From Isoetes taiwanensis (Eukaryota > Streptophyta > Lycopodiopsida > Isoetales > Isoetaceae): a DNA stretch of 64,000 nucleotides. Positions 24,211-34,814 of this stretch are shown here, in pieces. The notes beneath the pieces were generated by a model that was given only the letters and a program-made list of their open reading frames with translations, had not been told where the DNA came from and did no database searches. The stretch is taken from NCBI GenBank assembly GCA_021234155.1, contig JAJEKV010000072.1, forward strand, positions 1,039,918 to 1,103,917, in the 5' to 3' direction. The number at the start of each line of letters is the position of its first letter. Positions within the stretch are counted from its first letter, which is position 1. The translations under genes were made by a program, and so were the position numbers.

Positions 24211-24844
24211 ATATTCCGCTTTTATTTTATTTTTTCACCTTTCTTTCTTTTCTAACACCTTTCTTTCTTCTTTGTTGCGGGCGTGGAAGATCAATGATCA
24301 CAGATCCGGGCAGCCCCTTTTTTTTTTTTTTCTCTGAAGCTTTGGACACGCCTCCGGGCATTTTTTTCCTGTAATTTTGTGAAAAGCCTTCGGGCACCTG
24401 CTTACAAGCCTTCGGGCAGCTGTACATATAACTTTTATGAATGAAATCAAACAGTTTTCATCAAATTTTCTTCAAACAGTGTTCTTCGAACAGTTTTTCT
24501 GTACATAAAATTATTTGAATTAAATCCAACTGTTTTCTCCAATTATTTTGTCTCCTGTTTTGTCTCTGCATTTGTCTCAACAAAGTCTCCGGAACACTAT
24601 AAATCAACCACATGAGAAATCTCTGATTCATCACAGTAACCATAGGGAAATTTTCCTATACGACCTAAAACAAGTCCCCAACCCTACAAGTCATTTTTTA
24701 GCCTTGATAATTTTGCCTTTAAAATCATTTTTAATTTAGCCTATATAAAATTTCTAAATTCTATTTTTTCGAATGCAATAAATGGAATAAAATGTCGTGA
24801 GAAATTATTGCATAAAATGCAATATTCTCCATATATACCATATA
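24211..24844. other. No gene; T-run at 24318-24331
   Basis: Pyrimidine-rich and AT-rich. The plus strand has CCCC followed by 14 T and CTCTGAAG, similar to the A-run/G-run tails of the nested element at 15.42 kb, so a further minus-strand polyA insert may end here. Confidence 0.35.
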
Positions 24845-24965
24845 CATGTCATGTCTGGCGGGAAGACCGTACGCCAGGCGTGTTAATTCAAGCAATCAAT
24901 TATTCACGCTAACTTATTTCTAATTATGCCTATATAAATCCATTTCACGCTCTCAAAGTTTCTAC
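24845..24965 (+). promoter_or_regulatory. Promoter block, copy 2 (GGCGGGAA and TATATAAA)
   Basis: GGCGGGAA (24857-24864), CGTACGCCAGGCGTGTTA, CAATCAATTATTCACGCTAA, TATATAAA (24931-24938) and TTCACGCTCTCAA match copy 1 at 23.72 kb in order and spacing (GGCGGGAA to TATA 74 bp here, 70 bp there). Sequence outside the blocks has diverged. Confidence 0.6.
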
Positions 24966-25254
24966 ATTTTCTTCCTTCCTTCATACGATTTGCCGGTTGC
25001 GCTTCTGCTGTGCTTGGATCCGCCCTCCTAAAATCTTGGTGAGCCGATTTATTTTCAGCAATGTTAGATGTTTGGTTTCGGCAATTCCTAACTTACTAAA
25101 AGACTCCGCCTTTTGTTCTGTAGCATCTGTAGCAGAGGACATCGGAATTAAAACCAGAAGCAGAGGACTAAGGTCTGCGAATCCGAAAGCCTCGGAATTA
25201 AATCCAAAAGCATAACTCAAGGTTAGTTTTCATTTAGTTTTAAGCTGCATCTCA

Positions 25255-25846
25255 ATGGCAGGTTTAATCCAAGAAGACAAGCTTTTGCATTTGCTCGAGG
25301 CAGAGGAAGCAGACAAGATGGCCAAACAAGGGATCCTAATCTCTTGTGAGGAAGAGGATGACACCAACTGCAAATTGCTCTTGGAGATTACACATAAGCA
25401 AAAGAAAGATCTGCTCAGACTTACTCACTGTAGAGCTACTGCATACAAGGATACGTTCATGAAGACAGATGTGAACGGTGAGACATGTTTTAAATATGGT
25501 TGGCCAACCAATATAGCAGTTACGCCAATATCTATTTGCCAAGGGGTTACAGCTGTGCGTAGAGGCATGTTCACTAAACCCGACAAGTCACTATGTGCGA
25601 CAAGCTAGGGAATTAGCGACTTGAAAGCTTCTAGGAGGGTCCTAGATCTAGGGAAGGATGTTCAACTGCGGTTATCCGAAGGCATGGAGGCTTGTTTTTG
25701 AGAATGAAACGGACGGCCAGGTGGCGCGGCTAGAGGTGATGAACAAGGCGAATAAATATTCTCACCATTATCCATTGGGTCTTAAGGAAACTTTTTGCGA
25801 TCCATGTGAAGTCCCTCATCCGTTCATCAAGCTCCATTTATGTTAG
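25255..25846 (+). pseudogene. Unidentified ORF downstream of promoter copy 2
   Basis: A 117-codon frame (25255-25608) starts MAGLIQEDKLLHLLEAEEAD about 320 bp after the TATA box. Its leader contains plausible splice signals (donor TTG-GTGAGC near 25039, acceptor TCTGTAG near 25124). A second open stretch from 25658 (MFNCGYPKAWRLVFENETDG) is separated by stops. The acidic, helical start suggests a soluble protein. I recognise no domain. It may be the first part of the protein encoded further on at 26.6-28.6 kb, but this is inference. Confidence 0.3.
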
Positions 25847-26249
25847 CGAAGATATGATCCAAAGACATGCCATGGAGATTGTTGAGCATGATTAGTAATC
25901 CAAGTCAAATGCCTATGCCGGCCGGATGTGTTACCTTGGGATATGATCTCGAACAAGCCCGGCCGAGTGGACAAACCGAGGGCGTAATGTTAAAGGATAA
26001 CATTAAATTAAATTAGTCGTCATCGACGGGCAAAGCAGCATCTCTGTTGAGGCACGAAGGCCCTCATCGAGAAGTAACAAAACAGCCAAACCGCGTTCTA
26101 CAATCACTATCGTATAGGAGGTGTCGATCTTGGATGCCAATACTTCACACTGCAGATTTGGGTTTGAGATTAGTGCAACTTTGAATGAAATGGGGAAGAC
26201 ATTTCTATACAAAAAGTAACTAATCGTATTAGGATGTTAGCACTTTCAT

Positions 26250-26560
26250 ATTCACGCCAGCGCGTTCATTCAAATGAAACCAATTCACGCCAGGTGATTT
26301 CACTGTAATGAAACCAAATCACGCCCGGGCGTGCTTTCAAATCAAACCAATTCAGCCCGTAGGCTTGAAATGTTAAAACGCACGAATTGATTTGATTTAA
26401 AAGCACGCTGGCGTGGATTTCATTATTTCATGCATTGAAATCATGCGCACTGGCGTGAATTCAACCGATCGAAAGCACGCTGGCGTGAATTGCATTGGTA
26501 TTTAATTCATTTCCGCCACGCCAGCGTTGAGGTTGATCTTTTCTATTGAAATCGGCGGCG
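26250..26560. repeat. Cluster of CACGC/GCGTG palindromes, partly 33-34 bp tandem
   Basis: About eight copies of a 10-14 bp imperfect palindrome occur near 26252, 26286, 26320, 26404, 26446, 26476, 26515 and 26552. Examples are CACGCTGGCGTG (twice), CACGCCCGGGCGTG and CACGCCAGCGCG. The first three sit in tandem units of 33-34 bp that end in GAAACCAA or CAAACCAA. Spacers are AT-rich and contain TTCAAAT/ATTTGAA-like words. Such dense short repeats resemble subterminal transposase-binding sites of DNA transposons. Confidence 0.7.
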
Positions 26561-26585
26561 TGTTTCTTGTCTCGATCTTGATTTA

Positions 26586-28631
26586 ATGCACGCTCGTACT
26601 TTTGGCGGTCCATGCGTGGAGCAAATAGCCACGCCGCCAATAGTGGGTGGAATATGGCTGCCCATTACCCACCGCATTGCGGGCGGGTCAAAGTCCGAGG
26701 CTTTCAAGTTCTTTGGCCGGACTCTGCATGAACAATTATACGAGAGAAGAAGAAAACCGCAAGAAAATCAAAGAAAAAGGTGGTGATGACATTGCGGATC
26801 CTTCCGAAAGCTCATGTAGCGTGGTCAGGCCCAACAGAGACTGTGATAAAGATTGTGTTTTTATAAGGAGGCGATTATGGCAAAAGTGGAATGAATTCGG
26901 GACACTTATGCACAAGGGAAGTCTGCGATACTATGGGTAGGGTGCCTCTGTTGATGTAAGCATCTTTGACTTGAATGTGACAGAGATGAGAAAGACTCGG
27001 GGGCTAGACGACCACTGCGAGACCATTTGGGTTTTAGACCGGTGCTTAAAGAAGGAAGTCTTATACAAGAAGAGTGCTTTCACTAAGGATAGGATGTCCT
27101 TCCGTTGAGTCCGCAGCCATGTGAAGGATGTACATTACAATGAAGTCACCGTAGGAGCCGAAGTTACAAAGGCTATCGGGGGATGTGGCATTATCTCGAA
27201 ATTGGATTCTTTGGACAAATACAAGGTCGAAGTAATGATGACATCAAGAAGTTTGTATTCTCGGTCAAAGGACTTCCTAAAGAATTGGAAGGCTAAAAAT
27301 ACAAAAACATAAGGAGACTCTACCCCTAAAGGTACTTGGCCGAAGTTGAGAAGAAAAGTGGCCCTTGTGAAGAAGATTATTGGAGAAGACGGCGTTGTCC
27401 AAGATTCAGGATCTCCATTGGGTACAAAAGGTCTCTTGCCGAATCAACTTCCGGCCTTAAAAAATATATCACTCTTTGTGTTGGACAAAGATGGGGTGGG
27501 AGAGGAGATATGGGCATGAACCAGAAGGACTACAACAGCTTCTTTACCAGCTGTATAGGATTGACAACTGAGAGGTCCTTCACTATTGTCATCGTTTGTC
27601 CTTCGGGTGAGTCACATCTGCATGCACTATCCGCTGCTCATGATCTGGAGTGCCTCAAAGTTATTAGGGAGGGATGCCTAATATATGATGTTAAGGATAA
27701 TGAGCTCCGAACAGAATGGAAGATGGCACACGTGATCTTTATTATGATAGCCATGCTGTCAGACGAGGAATATGATATTGCTAAGGCCGAGGGTGACAAT
27801 AGCAGTGCATGGGAATGTTTTCTTCTAGATGATCCAGACTTAAGAACTATATTCTATCATACGGATCAGGATCAGTCAGAACAGGATGAGTCAGAAGAGG
27901 ATGAGGATCGGGACCCCCTCCTAAGTGGGGAAATCAAGTACGAGCTACAAACTAAGGAGAAGGGCCCCTTAAATAAAAATGGATTTCCCACCTATGGTGC
28001 TTACCTCGTCGAGGCATTTGCTCCAATTGATACAACCTCGCTTGGAGCTTCATGTTGGAGGTTATATTGCCTCGAGAGGCTCTTATGGGTGTTAGAAGAT
28101 GTCACCGCTTTGTGAGTGATGAGCGTGGCCAAAGACTTTCTTGAACCATTCCTCATGCATGTGCTTGCCAAATCTCCTAAAGGCCCTTATGGCAACCTGA
28201 AATCATCGGCAATCAAAAGTCTAGTAGACTTGTCCAATTCGAAAGTGGACGATGGTTACGTAAGGGAACTAGTAATCAGCTGACGATAAGGAAAGCAATA
28301 ATGAACAAATAGTCGCTAAAGTGGCTGCTCAAAGTCTTGTGGATCGCCGCTAACTTAGGGGAATATTTTGCCTCCCTTGAGTGATGCAAGCAACAATAGA
28401 GTAGATTCACGGGTTAACAATGAACTAATTGACGGGCAACGGGAACCGATGGCAACCAAGGCGACTCTAGTGATTCCACGGGTTTGCCAAATCAATAGTA
28501 AAATAATGTCGGGCCATGAAGGACCTTGGCCAGAACTAATAGAAAATAACAATTCTAACAAATGTAAGAGCACGACGATTAAGGGTGGCGAAGGGGAGAA
28601 TGATCAACGACGGCCAAATAAACCAAGATGA
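26586..28631 (+). pseudogene. Unidentified long ORF with lesions, between palindrome clusters
   Basis: Open stretches in successive frames (26586-26940, 26941-27310, 27336-28115, 28120-28370, 28368-28631) read as one protein of about 650 residues if four or five frameshifts or stops are allowed. Recognisable text includes NRDCDKDCVFIRRRLWQKWN, WVLDRCLKKEVLYKKSAF, TEMRKTRGLDDHCETI, YNSFFTSCIGLTTERSFTIV, and an acidic patch QDQSEQDESEEDEDRD. The C-terminal part is Asn/Lys-rich. I know no matching family, and no catalytic motif stands out. It is bounded on both sides by CACGC/GCGTG clusters, which suggests a mobile element protein. This is inference. Confidence 0.35.
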
Positions 28632-28654
28632 TAGGTATGGCCTTGCCCATTTAA

Positions 28655-28800
28655 TCGCCACGCCAGCGTGATTTAATTTGTATTACCTTTGAATTAAATC
28701 GCCGTGCTTTGATTATTTTTCGTTGTCAAACTAAATCACGCGTAGAAGCGATTTGGTTGACTATCTCAAATCACGCTTGGCGTTTGTATTGTTTGTGTTA
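28655..28800. repeat. Second cluster of CACGC/GCGTG palindromes
   Basis: CACGCCAGCGTG near 28667, CGCCGTG near 28712, AATCACGCG near 28737 and AATCACGCTTGGCGT near 28772, separated by AT-rich spacers with AATTAAAT words. This is the same motif as the 26.25 kb cluster, but sparser. Confidence 0.6.
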
Positions 28801-28850
28801 TCGTATCTTCTTGACCCGGATACATGTTTGATGTTTCAGCTTCCATTGCG

Positions 28851-29477
28851 TTTCTAAGAAGGTTCTGGTGTTCGACCTAAACGGAGTCCTTTGCAAGACT
28901 TTTCCAAAAATAAAAGTGGCTAGAGATCGGTTTCATCGGACACCGGTAGAATCAAACACCAAGTGGATCTATCCGCCGGCGCGCTTGAAGGAGATGCTAG
29001 ATGAGGCATTCAAGTTATTTCGAGTTGGTATTTGGTCATCCATGGAACTAAGGAACATCAAGGATACTTTGGAGGCACCGGGGAAATCGCGTAGACATTG
29101 GTTGACCTTTTGGGATCGAACAAATGTGTGAAGTTCACTAATCCCAAGGATCCAACAGGCAAACCTATCTTCATCAAACACTTGAGTAACATGATGGACC
29201 GAACTTGGTATCGAGAATAAGGATGATATAATCATAGTGGATGATGATGCTCTCAAATGCTTCTACAATCAAACACAGGCCCCGAATCCACCATCTTACG
29301 ATCCAAAAACTTTAAGACAGAGATGATTTTACGGTGAAGTTTGTGTCTATTATGCATAATTTGGCTATGGGGATGACGGTGGGTGAAGTGTTAGATTCAT
29401 ACCCAGAACTGGATAGAACGGCTGACATGGAACCACACCTTGTTAAATACGTGGAAAAATATGGATTGATCCCTTAA
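28851..29477 (+). pseudogene. HAD/FCP1-like phosphatase domain fragment, frameshifted
   Basis: After a possible 3' splice site (TTTCAG near 28840), KKVLVFDLNGVLCKTF gives the HAD nucleophile motif in its plant DLNG form. FKLFRVGIWSSMELRNIKD follows, the motif II region of the same family. A break near 29130 shifts to CVKFTNPKDPTGKP, then another near 29220 to DDIIIVDDDALKCF, the motif III/IV region with acidic residues. The end EPHLVKYVEKYGLIP stops at 29475-29477. The order and motifs match plant FCP1/TIM50-like HAD proteins that carry DLNG in place of DxDx. The second Asp (general acid) is Asn here, as in this subfamily. Three frame breaks make it a pseudogene. It sits directly next to the palindrome cluster, so capture by an element is possible. 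Confidence 0.7.
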
Positions 29478-30960
29478 TGTTTTATTGGAATATATGATAT
29501 TTTTGTATGATATTTGTGCCACGTATCGATAATTTCGAGTCTGGAATTGCCTCGCAAATAATGCAATCTATTATTATCAAACCTAATATTATCATCTAAA
29601 TGATCTTCAATTTTGGTCTCATCTATGTTAGCAACTTGCTCTTCATTTTTGCATATTTCAATTCGCATATGAAACGTCACACGTGAATCGCAGCCTTGTG
29701 TTATTTTTTAAGTCCAAAAAAAAAGATTAAAAAAAACAAAAACCCCCTAGAAGACAACAGCAGGTTGGCGTGATTTTGGAGTTGACATAATCCCAATTTA
29801 ATTGGATGATGGTTGAAGATCGAATACTGGCTTGGCAAACCGTACTTAAATGACAATTGTCAATAAAGGCCATCAAGGCAGGCAGATAATCGCTCTACTG
29901 CAACATGTTCAAACGTCGTCATAAGATTCATCATAAGATTCATATCCTGAAAGACATTAATAATTTATGCGGCATCTCTTCAAAAACAACATCAACTAGG
30001 GGTTTCTTACAATATCAAAGACAAGTATCTACTAAAAACACAATGTTTATTCTTTCGCAATGCATCTTATATTGTCTATCAATTGGATTTGCTTTGGGAA
30101 AAATGCGACAAATCTGAAGGTTGAACCTAGCCACCAAAATGCGAAGTAGGTTAAGCAATCACTCTTTTGCTCTTGCATCCTTAAGTGCATAACTAAATGT
30201 TGATTTTCTATCTAATTAAATCCAACGACATCCATATCCAATCCATGCAATAGACTCCCCTTCAAGCATGTAAGATATACATCATATAAGAAAGTTCGAT
30301 TCATGTCTATTAAATCATCATGAAGTCTACTAGTCTTCTCTATAACATTAAACAGCACTCTTCCTGATATTTTTCACCTGTCTTTTCTACCCCAAAACTT
30401 GTGCCTTGTGTTAAAGATAAAGAGTAAAATAAATTGAGGCCATATATGAGGTGTTAGCATTGTGAACGAAATGCATGTTTATATAGTTTTATTGGAACAA
30501 ACAAAACCTGTATCTTCCAATATACCCTTTCTACCAAAAAAAACCTGTGGCTTCAGCTAAAGATAAAAGTTAAAGAGTAGAATAAATTGATGCGATGTAT
30601 TAGCATTGTGAAAGGAATGCATGTCTGTATAAGTGTAAACAGAAAAGGGTGCAGCCCAGCCAAGAGGCACGATTGTGGCTCTTGGGCTGGATCGTTGAGG
30701 CATGCATACAGTACCACTTGGATATGCCATGTGGCCATATTTTCTAACACTCCCACTGCACTAATGCACACCTGCAAATAAAAATTCTACACACTAAACC
30801 ACGAAGAATCACTCAGCACTTAGAACTTCCACATAGTTTAAAACAATCTTCGATTTTTTTGGTGTCATCGTAATCTTCATCTTCTTTCTTTTTTTTGCTC
30901 TACACATAGCAATAAGATGCTCACACTATCTCCCCCCGATTGGGGTTATTAAATAAATTA
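29478..30960. other. No gene; one diverged direct repeat
   Basis: AT-rich. A segment of about 80 bp (AAAGATAAAGAGTAAAATAA then TTAGCATTGTGAA and GGAATGCATGT-like) occurs near 30412 and again diverged near 30548. A hairpin with arms near CAGCCAAGAG and CTCTTGGGCTG spans 30655-30690. GGAAACCCTTCCGG near 30964 is a lone copy of the array unit found at 34.5 kb. Confidence 0.5.
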
Positions 30961-31019
30961 TTGGAAACCCTTCCGGATTTCCATGAAATCCGGGGTTTCC
31001 ACTGAAAGTGGAATTTTCC

Positions 31020-32550
31020 GGAAGAAGGTATCCGCCGCCGTTAATTAATGACCAGATTTAATTCGCACGGCTATTTCAGAAGAGGCTTTTTAGAAAAAAT
31101 TTCTTTTCTTCTCATCTCTTCTCCAGTCTCACAATTTCTTTGGGCAGCGTTTAATACGGATTTGCATTCTGTTTATGGTTCTATGGGTGACGGATTCGGC
31201 CATGTTTTGGAGCTTCGCCTTTGCGCATTTCGTTTTGCCGGATTGGAGCAGAGGGGGTCAGAATTTTTTTTCGAGGTCCACGGATTTGCAGCAGAGATGG
31301 GAGCAGAGGGCGAGGGTGTACAACAGCGGCAGCTGGGGCATGTCTAGAAGTAGTATCAATCAAATTCAGAGGCTGGGCAGTTATGTTTCTGATGTGGACG
31401 ATTATTAATTGCTGGCCCTTTTATCTAGCTGCAAAAGCTACCTCTTGATCTTGCCTCTTGTCTGCCTCATGCCCGCCTCTTTTTCTTGCTTTTTTTCAGA
31501 CATGTATCCTCGCATTCTTCCAAATTTGCAAGTAGCCATCGATCTATCCTGTCCAATTTGCAAGTTGGTCCTCTTTTAAAGTTTCAGAGAATATCTATCG
31601 ACCACTGTTGAAAATGAGTGCAGATGGGAATTCTGTTAAATTATGAACATGGGTTCTGGGTGACTAATGCAGTAAGGGTTCTGGGTGACTAATGCAGTAA
31701 GGGCAACAGATAGGAACAAAACGGATTACCTTAAAGACATATGGTCAGGTTTTTGCGGTAGGGTTCAAGTGCCAACAGGCAGGATATTATAGTTCTTCGC
31801 CAAAGAAAGATTTCGGGTATCCATTATGGCTTCTGAAGAAGCAGCTGGTCCATCGGTATCTTCTGCAGCTGGAGCTTCCTGGTGTGGGGGGCAGCATGAA
31901 TACCCATGGACATTTGTCATCCACCGAGACTTCAGGTTCTGGAACTCAAGGCACTCAAAAATCTGGTCAGTGATTTAACCTTGACCTCATGCGAAGTATC
32001 TAGATGTCAAAGTTCTTACAGCTTTTCTTCCTCATGTATGATGTTCTTCTTCAGTTAAAGTCAGTTATGTTTCTGAACAGCATAAGATGAATTTGAGAAG
32101 GTTAGGCGCATTAAATATACACAGAGATTAGAAATTGTTTTGCAAAGTAATTGAGTCATATTATGTTCTTCATCAGGGGAAGCGTGGGTCCAGCAAGACA
32201 TGACTGGAAATGAATTTGGAAGCATTTAATATTTAGATCAAGGATGTTTCACTTGCAGGCATACAGAAGGACTTTGTCCTGTTAAGGCTTAGATATCATG
32301 CCCACTGAGGTTTTAAAAATACTGCTGGTCTTCCTTCGCATGTAAGACTATGTTTGGTGTGCATAAAGTGTGGTTTTGACCTTGTGGTGGTTCTATTGTG
32401 CTAAACTTGTGAGTGAACATTTGGCATTCTTCAAGGGTGCTTCTAAATGCCCACTATAATCTAATTTTCCTTGGTTTATGTAGGCGTTTAAGAGGCTGCT
32501 AAACATAGATATTCCAAGCTCATAAAAGCTCGCCACTCTTATCACCCTTT
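31020..32550 (+). other. Possible exon remains, no gene recognised
   Basis: A 99-codon frame at 31048-31347 and a 98-codon stop-free frame at 31684-31975 are present. The latter (reads FKCQQAGYYSSSPKKDFGYP then LWLLKKQLVHRYLLQLELPG) ends near a GTCAGT donor, and an acceptor-like ATCAG lies near 32177. I recognise no protein. A perfect 25-bp tandem duplication (GGGTTCTGGGTGACTAATGC core) lies at 31651-31700. Confidence 0.25.
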
Positions 32551-32559
32551 ACTATGTGA

Positions 32560-33138
32560 AATGCAGCTGGAGAATATGCATCCAAACAAAACAACGTCAC
32601 TGTTATGACCGTGCTGAGTGCTTGCACCAGTTTTGAGTTCATAACAGAGGGTAGGCTTATTCATGCCTATAGTATTGAAGTTGGGCTAGACATGTTGGAA
32701 ACGCATTGATTTCTATGTATAATAATTGCGAGGCTGTAGGCGATGCACAAACAGTATTTGAGAAGATGCATCAGAGAGATGTAATTTCCTGGACAGCCAT
32801 TATTTCCAACATATGCATATATTGGGAACAGTAGAGAAACCATCTGTTTATTAGACAAAATGCAGTCTTCTGGTTTTAAACCGAATGTTGTTACCCTTAT
32901 TGCTATTTTAGGTGCATGCACCACTCTTGAAGAGGGTAAGTTGGTTCATGCTTTGATTAAGAATATGGCTGATTGTACAGTTGCTGCTGGTGCGCGAAAG
33001 GATGCATTTAAAGTATTTGACCATATGTCCAATAGGAGTGTAGTTTCTTGGAATGCTATAATTGCATCATATTCTAATGATGAGGGTGGAAAACATACCT
33101 TCAATCTTCTGGAGAAATCAGCATTTCTGTCACTTTAA
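32560..33138 (+). pseudogene. PPR protein fragment, broken
   Basis: Plus-strand text in shifting frames gives VTVMTVLSACTSFEFITEGR, LIHAYSIEVGL, then KPNVVTLIAILGACTTLEEG, KLVHALIKNMAD, DAFKVFDHMSNRSVVSWNAI and IASYSNDEGG. These are PLS-type pentatricopeptide motifs. About 35-codon periodicity is clear, but stops and shifts occur near 32695, 32780 and 32830. It has no start or C-terminal domain. It is a remnant of a gene of the same type as the one at 39.07-41.08 kb, on the opposite strand. Confidence 0.85.
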
Positions 33139-34285
33139 AATAGGTGGATGATATGGCTGTTTTGCAGCCAAAGCTGCTACGGAGAAGGGCCAAATTACAG
33201 CTTACCTTATTCTTGTTCAGTTGTTAGATACACGCGGTTTAAACCTTGAGCCTCCTCCACCTGAGGCATTTGGACCCTGAAGAAGTTATTTTTGTTTTGC
33301 AGGTCTGCTTTTGCATTGTATTTAAATATCACAAATCACCTCGCTGCTTGGGCTCTTAGAGTTCTCTCTTTATGTGCATTGGATGAGTTCCTTGATCTTG
33401 TTGGCATTGGATGAGTTCCATTATCATCTGCAGTATAAGTATAGTATAAGTATATGTTAGAATGTTGTGGCCTAATCTTTCTCTTTCTTGCATACCTTTT
33501 CTAGGTCATTTTAACCGCTGAATTGTTTCTTTAGACCCTTCTTGCATGTAATAGCTTCTAGGTCACAACAGAACAATGTTTGCATGCTAGTTTTTAATTA
33601 GATCATAAAAAGATAGATTGAAGAACAATGTTTGCATGCTAGTTTTTAATTAGATCATATTGAAGAATGAAAACTATGAAACTATTAACAAACAAAGTGT
33701 TGTGGCACTATGGGTTGCCCTCATGAATTGGTAGTGATGAATGGAATGACTTTAAATTTGAATTGGAATGCAATAGATTACTAGAATATATGGTTTTAGC
33801 AACTTGTCTTCGATCCTTCAAATTGTTTGTTATGTCTTCGATTTCTCTTACGACTTTAGTGTTGGAATCCCTACATATACCACATTCCTCCTTTTGTCTA
33901 AGATAGACTTCCTTAGGCCTCTCACAGCTAGTTCAAACAGCTTGCCTGCCGCAAGAAAAGCATCCAACAGTTTATGCTTGAAGCTCTTACATATTCATAC
34001 GAAATATAGGCTGTCAAGACTCAGTTGCAACCAACCTAGCAAAGAAAACTGTAGACGATCCAAGCATGTCATATACTCAAAATAGCATAACCTGGATACA
34101 AGATCAAACCACAGCATGTGTGCTGGCATCATCACAATGCCAACACACTATCATAACACATCAAACCATGTGAAGTGCCAGAATTTTTGAGGTCATGTTA
34201 TATTGGGTGTTAAGTGCCAGAATTTTTGAGATTAAAGCTAGTCTCAATTCTTAGTTAATATTACCCATGGAGTTTCTAACTGCAT
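33139..34285. other. No gene; 52-bp duplication
   Basis: A 38-bp block (AGAACAATGTTTGCATGCTA and onward) occurs perfectly at 33570-33607 and 33622-33659. Otherwise only chance frames. Confidence 0.5.
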
Positions 34286-34288
34286 ATG

Positions 34289-34375
34289 GAAACCTAACCT
34301 AATTTCCTCCTCATGTGGAAACCTTACCTATTTTCCTAATCCTGTGGAAACCCTTCCTATTTTCCTCCTCCTGTG
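34289..34375. repeat. Three tandem 29-bp units
   Basis: Three units begin TGGAAACC and end TTTCCT...CTG/ATG, at 34289, 34318 and 34347. They are relatives of the 22-bp array unit at 34.5 kb. An inverted copy (GGGAAGGGTTTCCA) follows near 34398. Confidence 0.65.
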
Positions 34376-34535
34376 TTTCCATCATGCAAGGAAATCGGGA
34401 AGGGTTTCCACTCAAAATTTGAATTTTGGATGGCGGGCGCTCGATGGACGTGCGCCTTAATGTCGGGCGTCCGTGTCGAAAAGCGTGAGCCATAAAAGCT
34501 CACGTGTGTAAATATTTTTAAAAAAAATAATTTCG

Positions 34536-34799
34536 TGGAAACCCTTCCGGTTTTCCAATATGGAAACCCTTCCGGCTTTCCATGGAAACCCTTCCGAATT
34601 TCCATGGAAACCCTTCCGAATTTCAAAAACTGGAAAACCGGAAGGGTTTCCACCCTTCCGGCTTTCCGTGGAAACCCTTCCGGGTTTTATTGAAAACCGG
34701 AAGGGTTTCCATGGAAAGCCAGAAGGGTTTCCATGGAAAACCGGAAGGGTTTCCATGGAAATTCGGAAGGGTTTCCATGGAAATTCGGAAGGGTTTCCA
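34536..34799. repeat. Foldback array of 22-bp palindromic units
   Basis: About twelve head-to-tail or head-to-head units of 22 bp. Forward units start TGGAAACCCTTCC and end TTTCCA (34536, 34561, 34583, 34605, partial 34653, 34668). Reverse units start TGGAAA and end GGAAGGGTTTCCA (34631, 34691, 34712, 34734, 34756, 34778). Each unit is itself an imperfect palindrome. The left half is mainly forward and the right half reverse, so the whole can fold into a long hairpin. Apparent ORFs over it are artefacts of the repeat. Confidence 0.9.
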
Positions 34800-34814
34800 T
34801 CGGAGGCCAACCCC

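Noticed and set aside
26250-26560. A CRISPR-like reading of the regularly spaced palindromes
   Set aside because: Repeats are imperfect, spacing is irregular beyond the first units, spacers share AT-rich words, and the DNA is plant nuclear.
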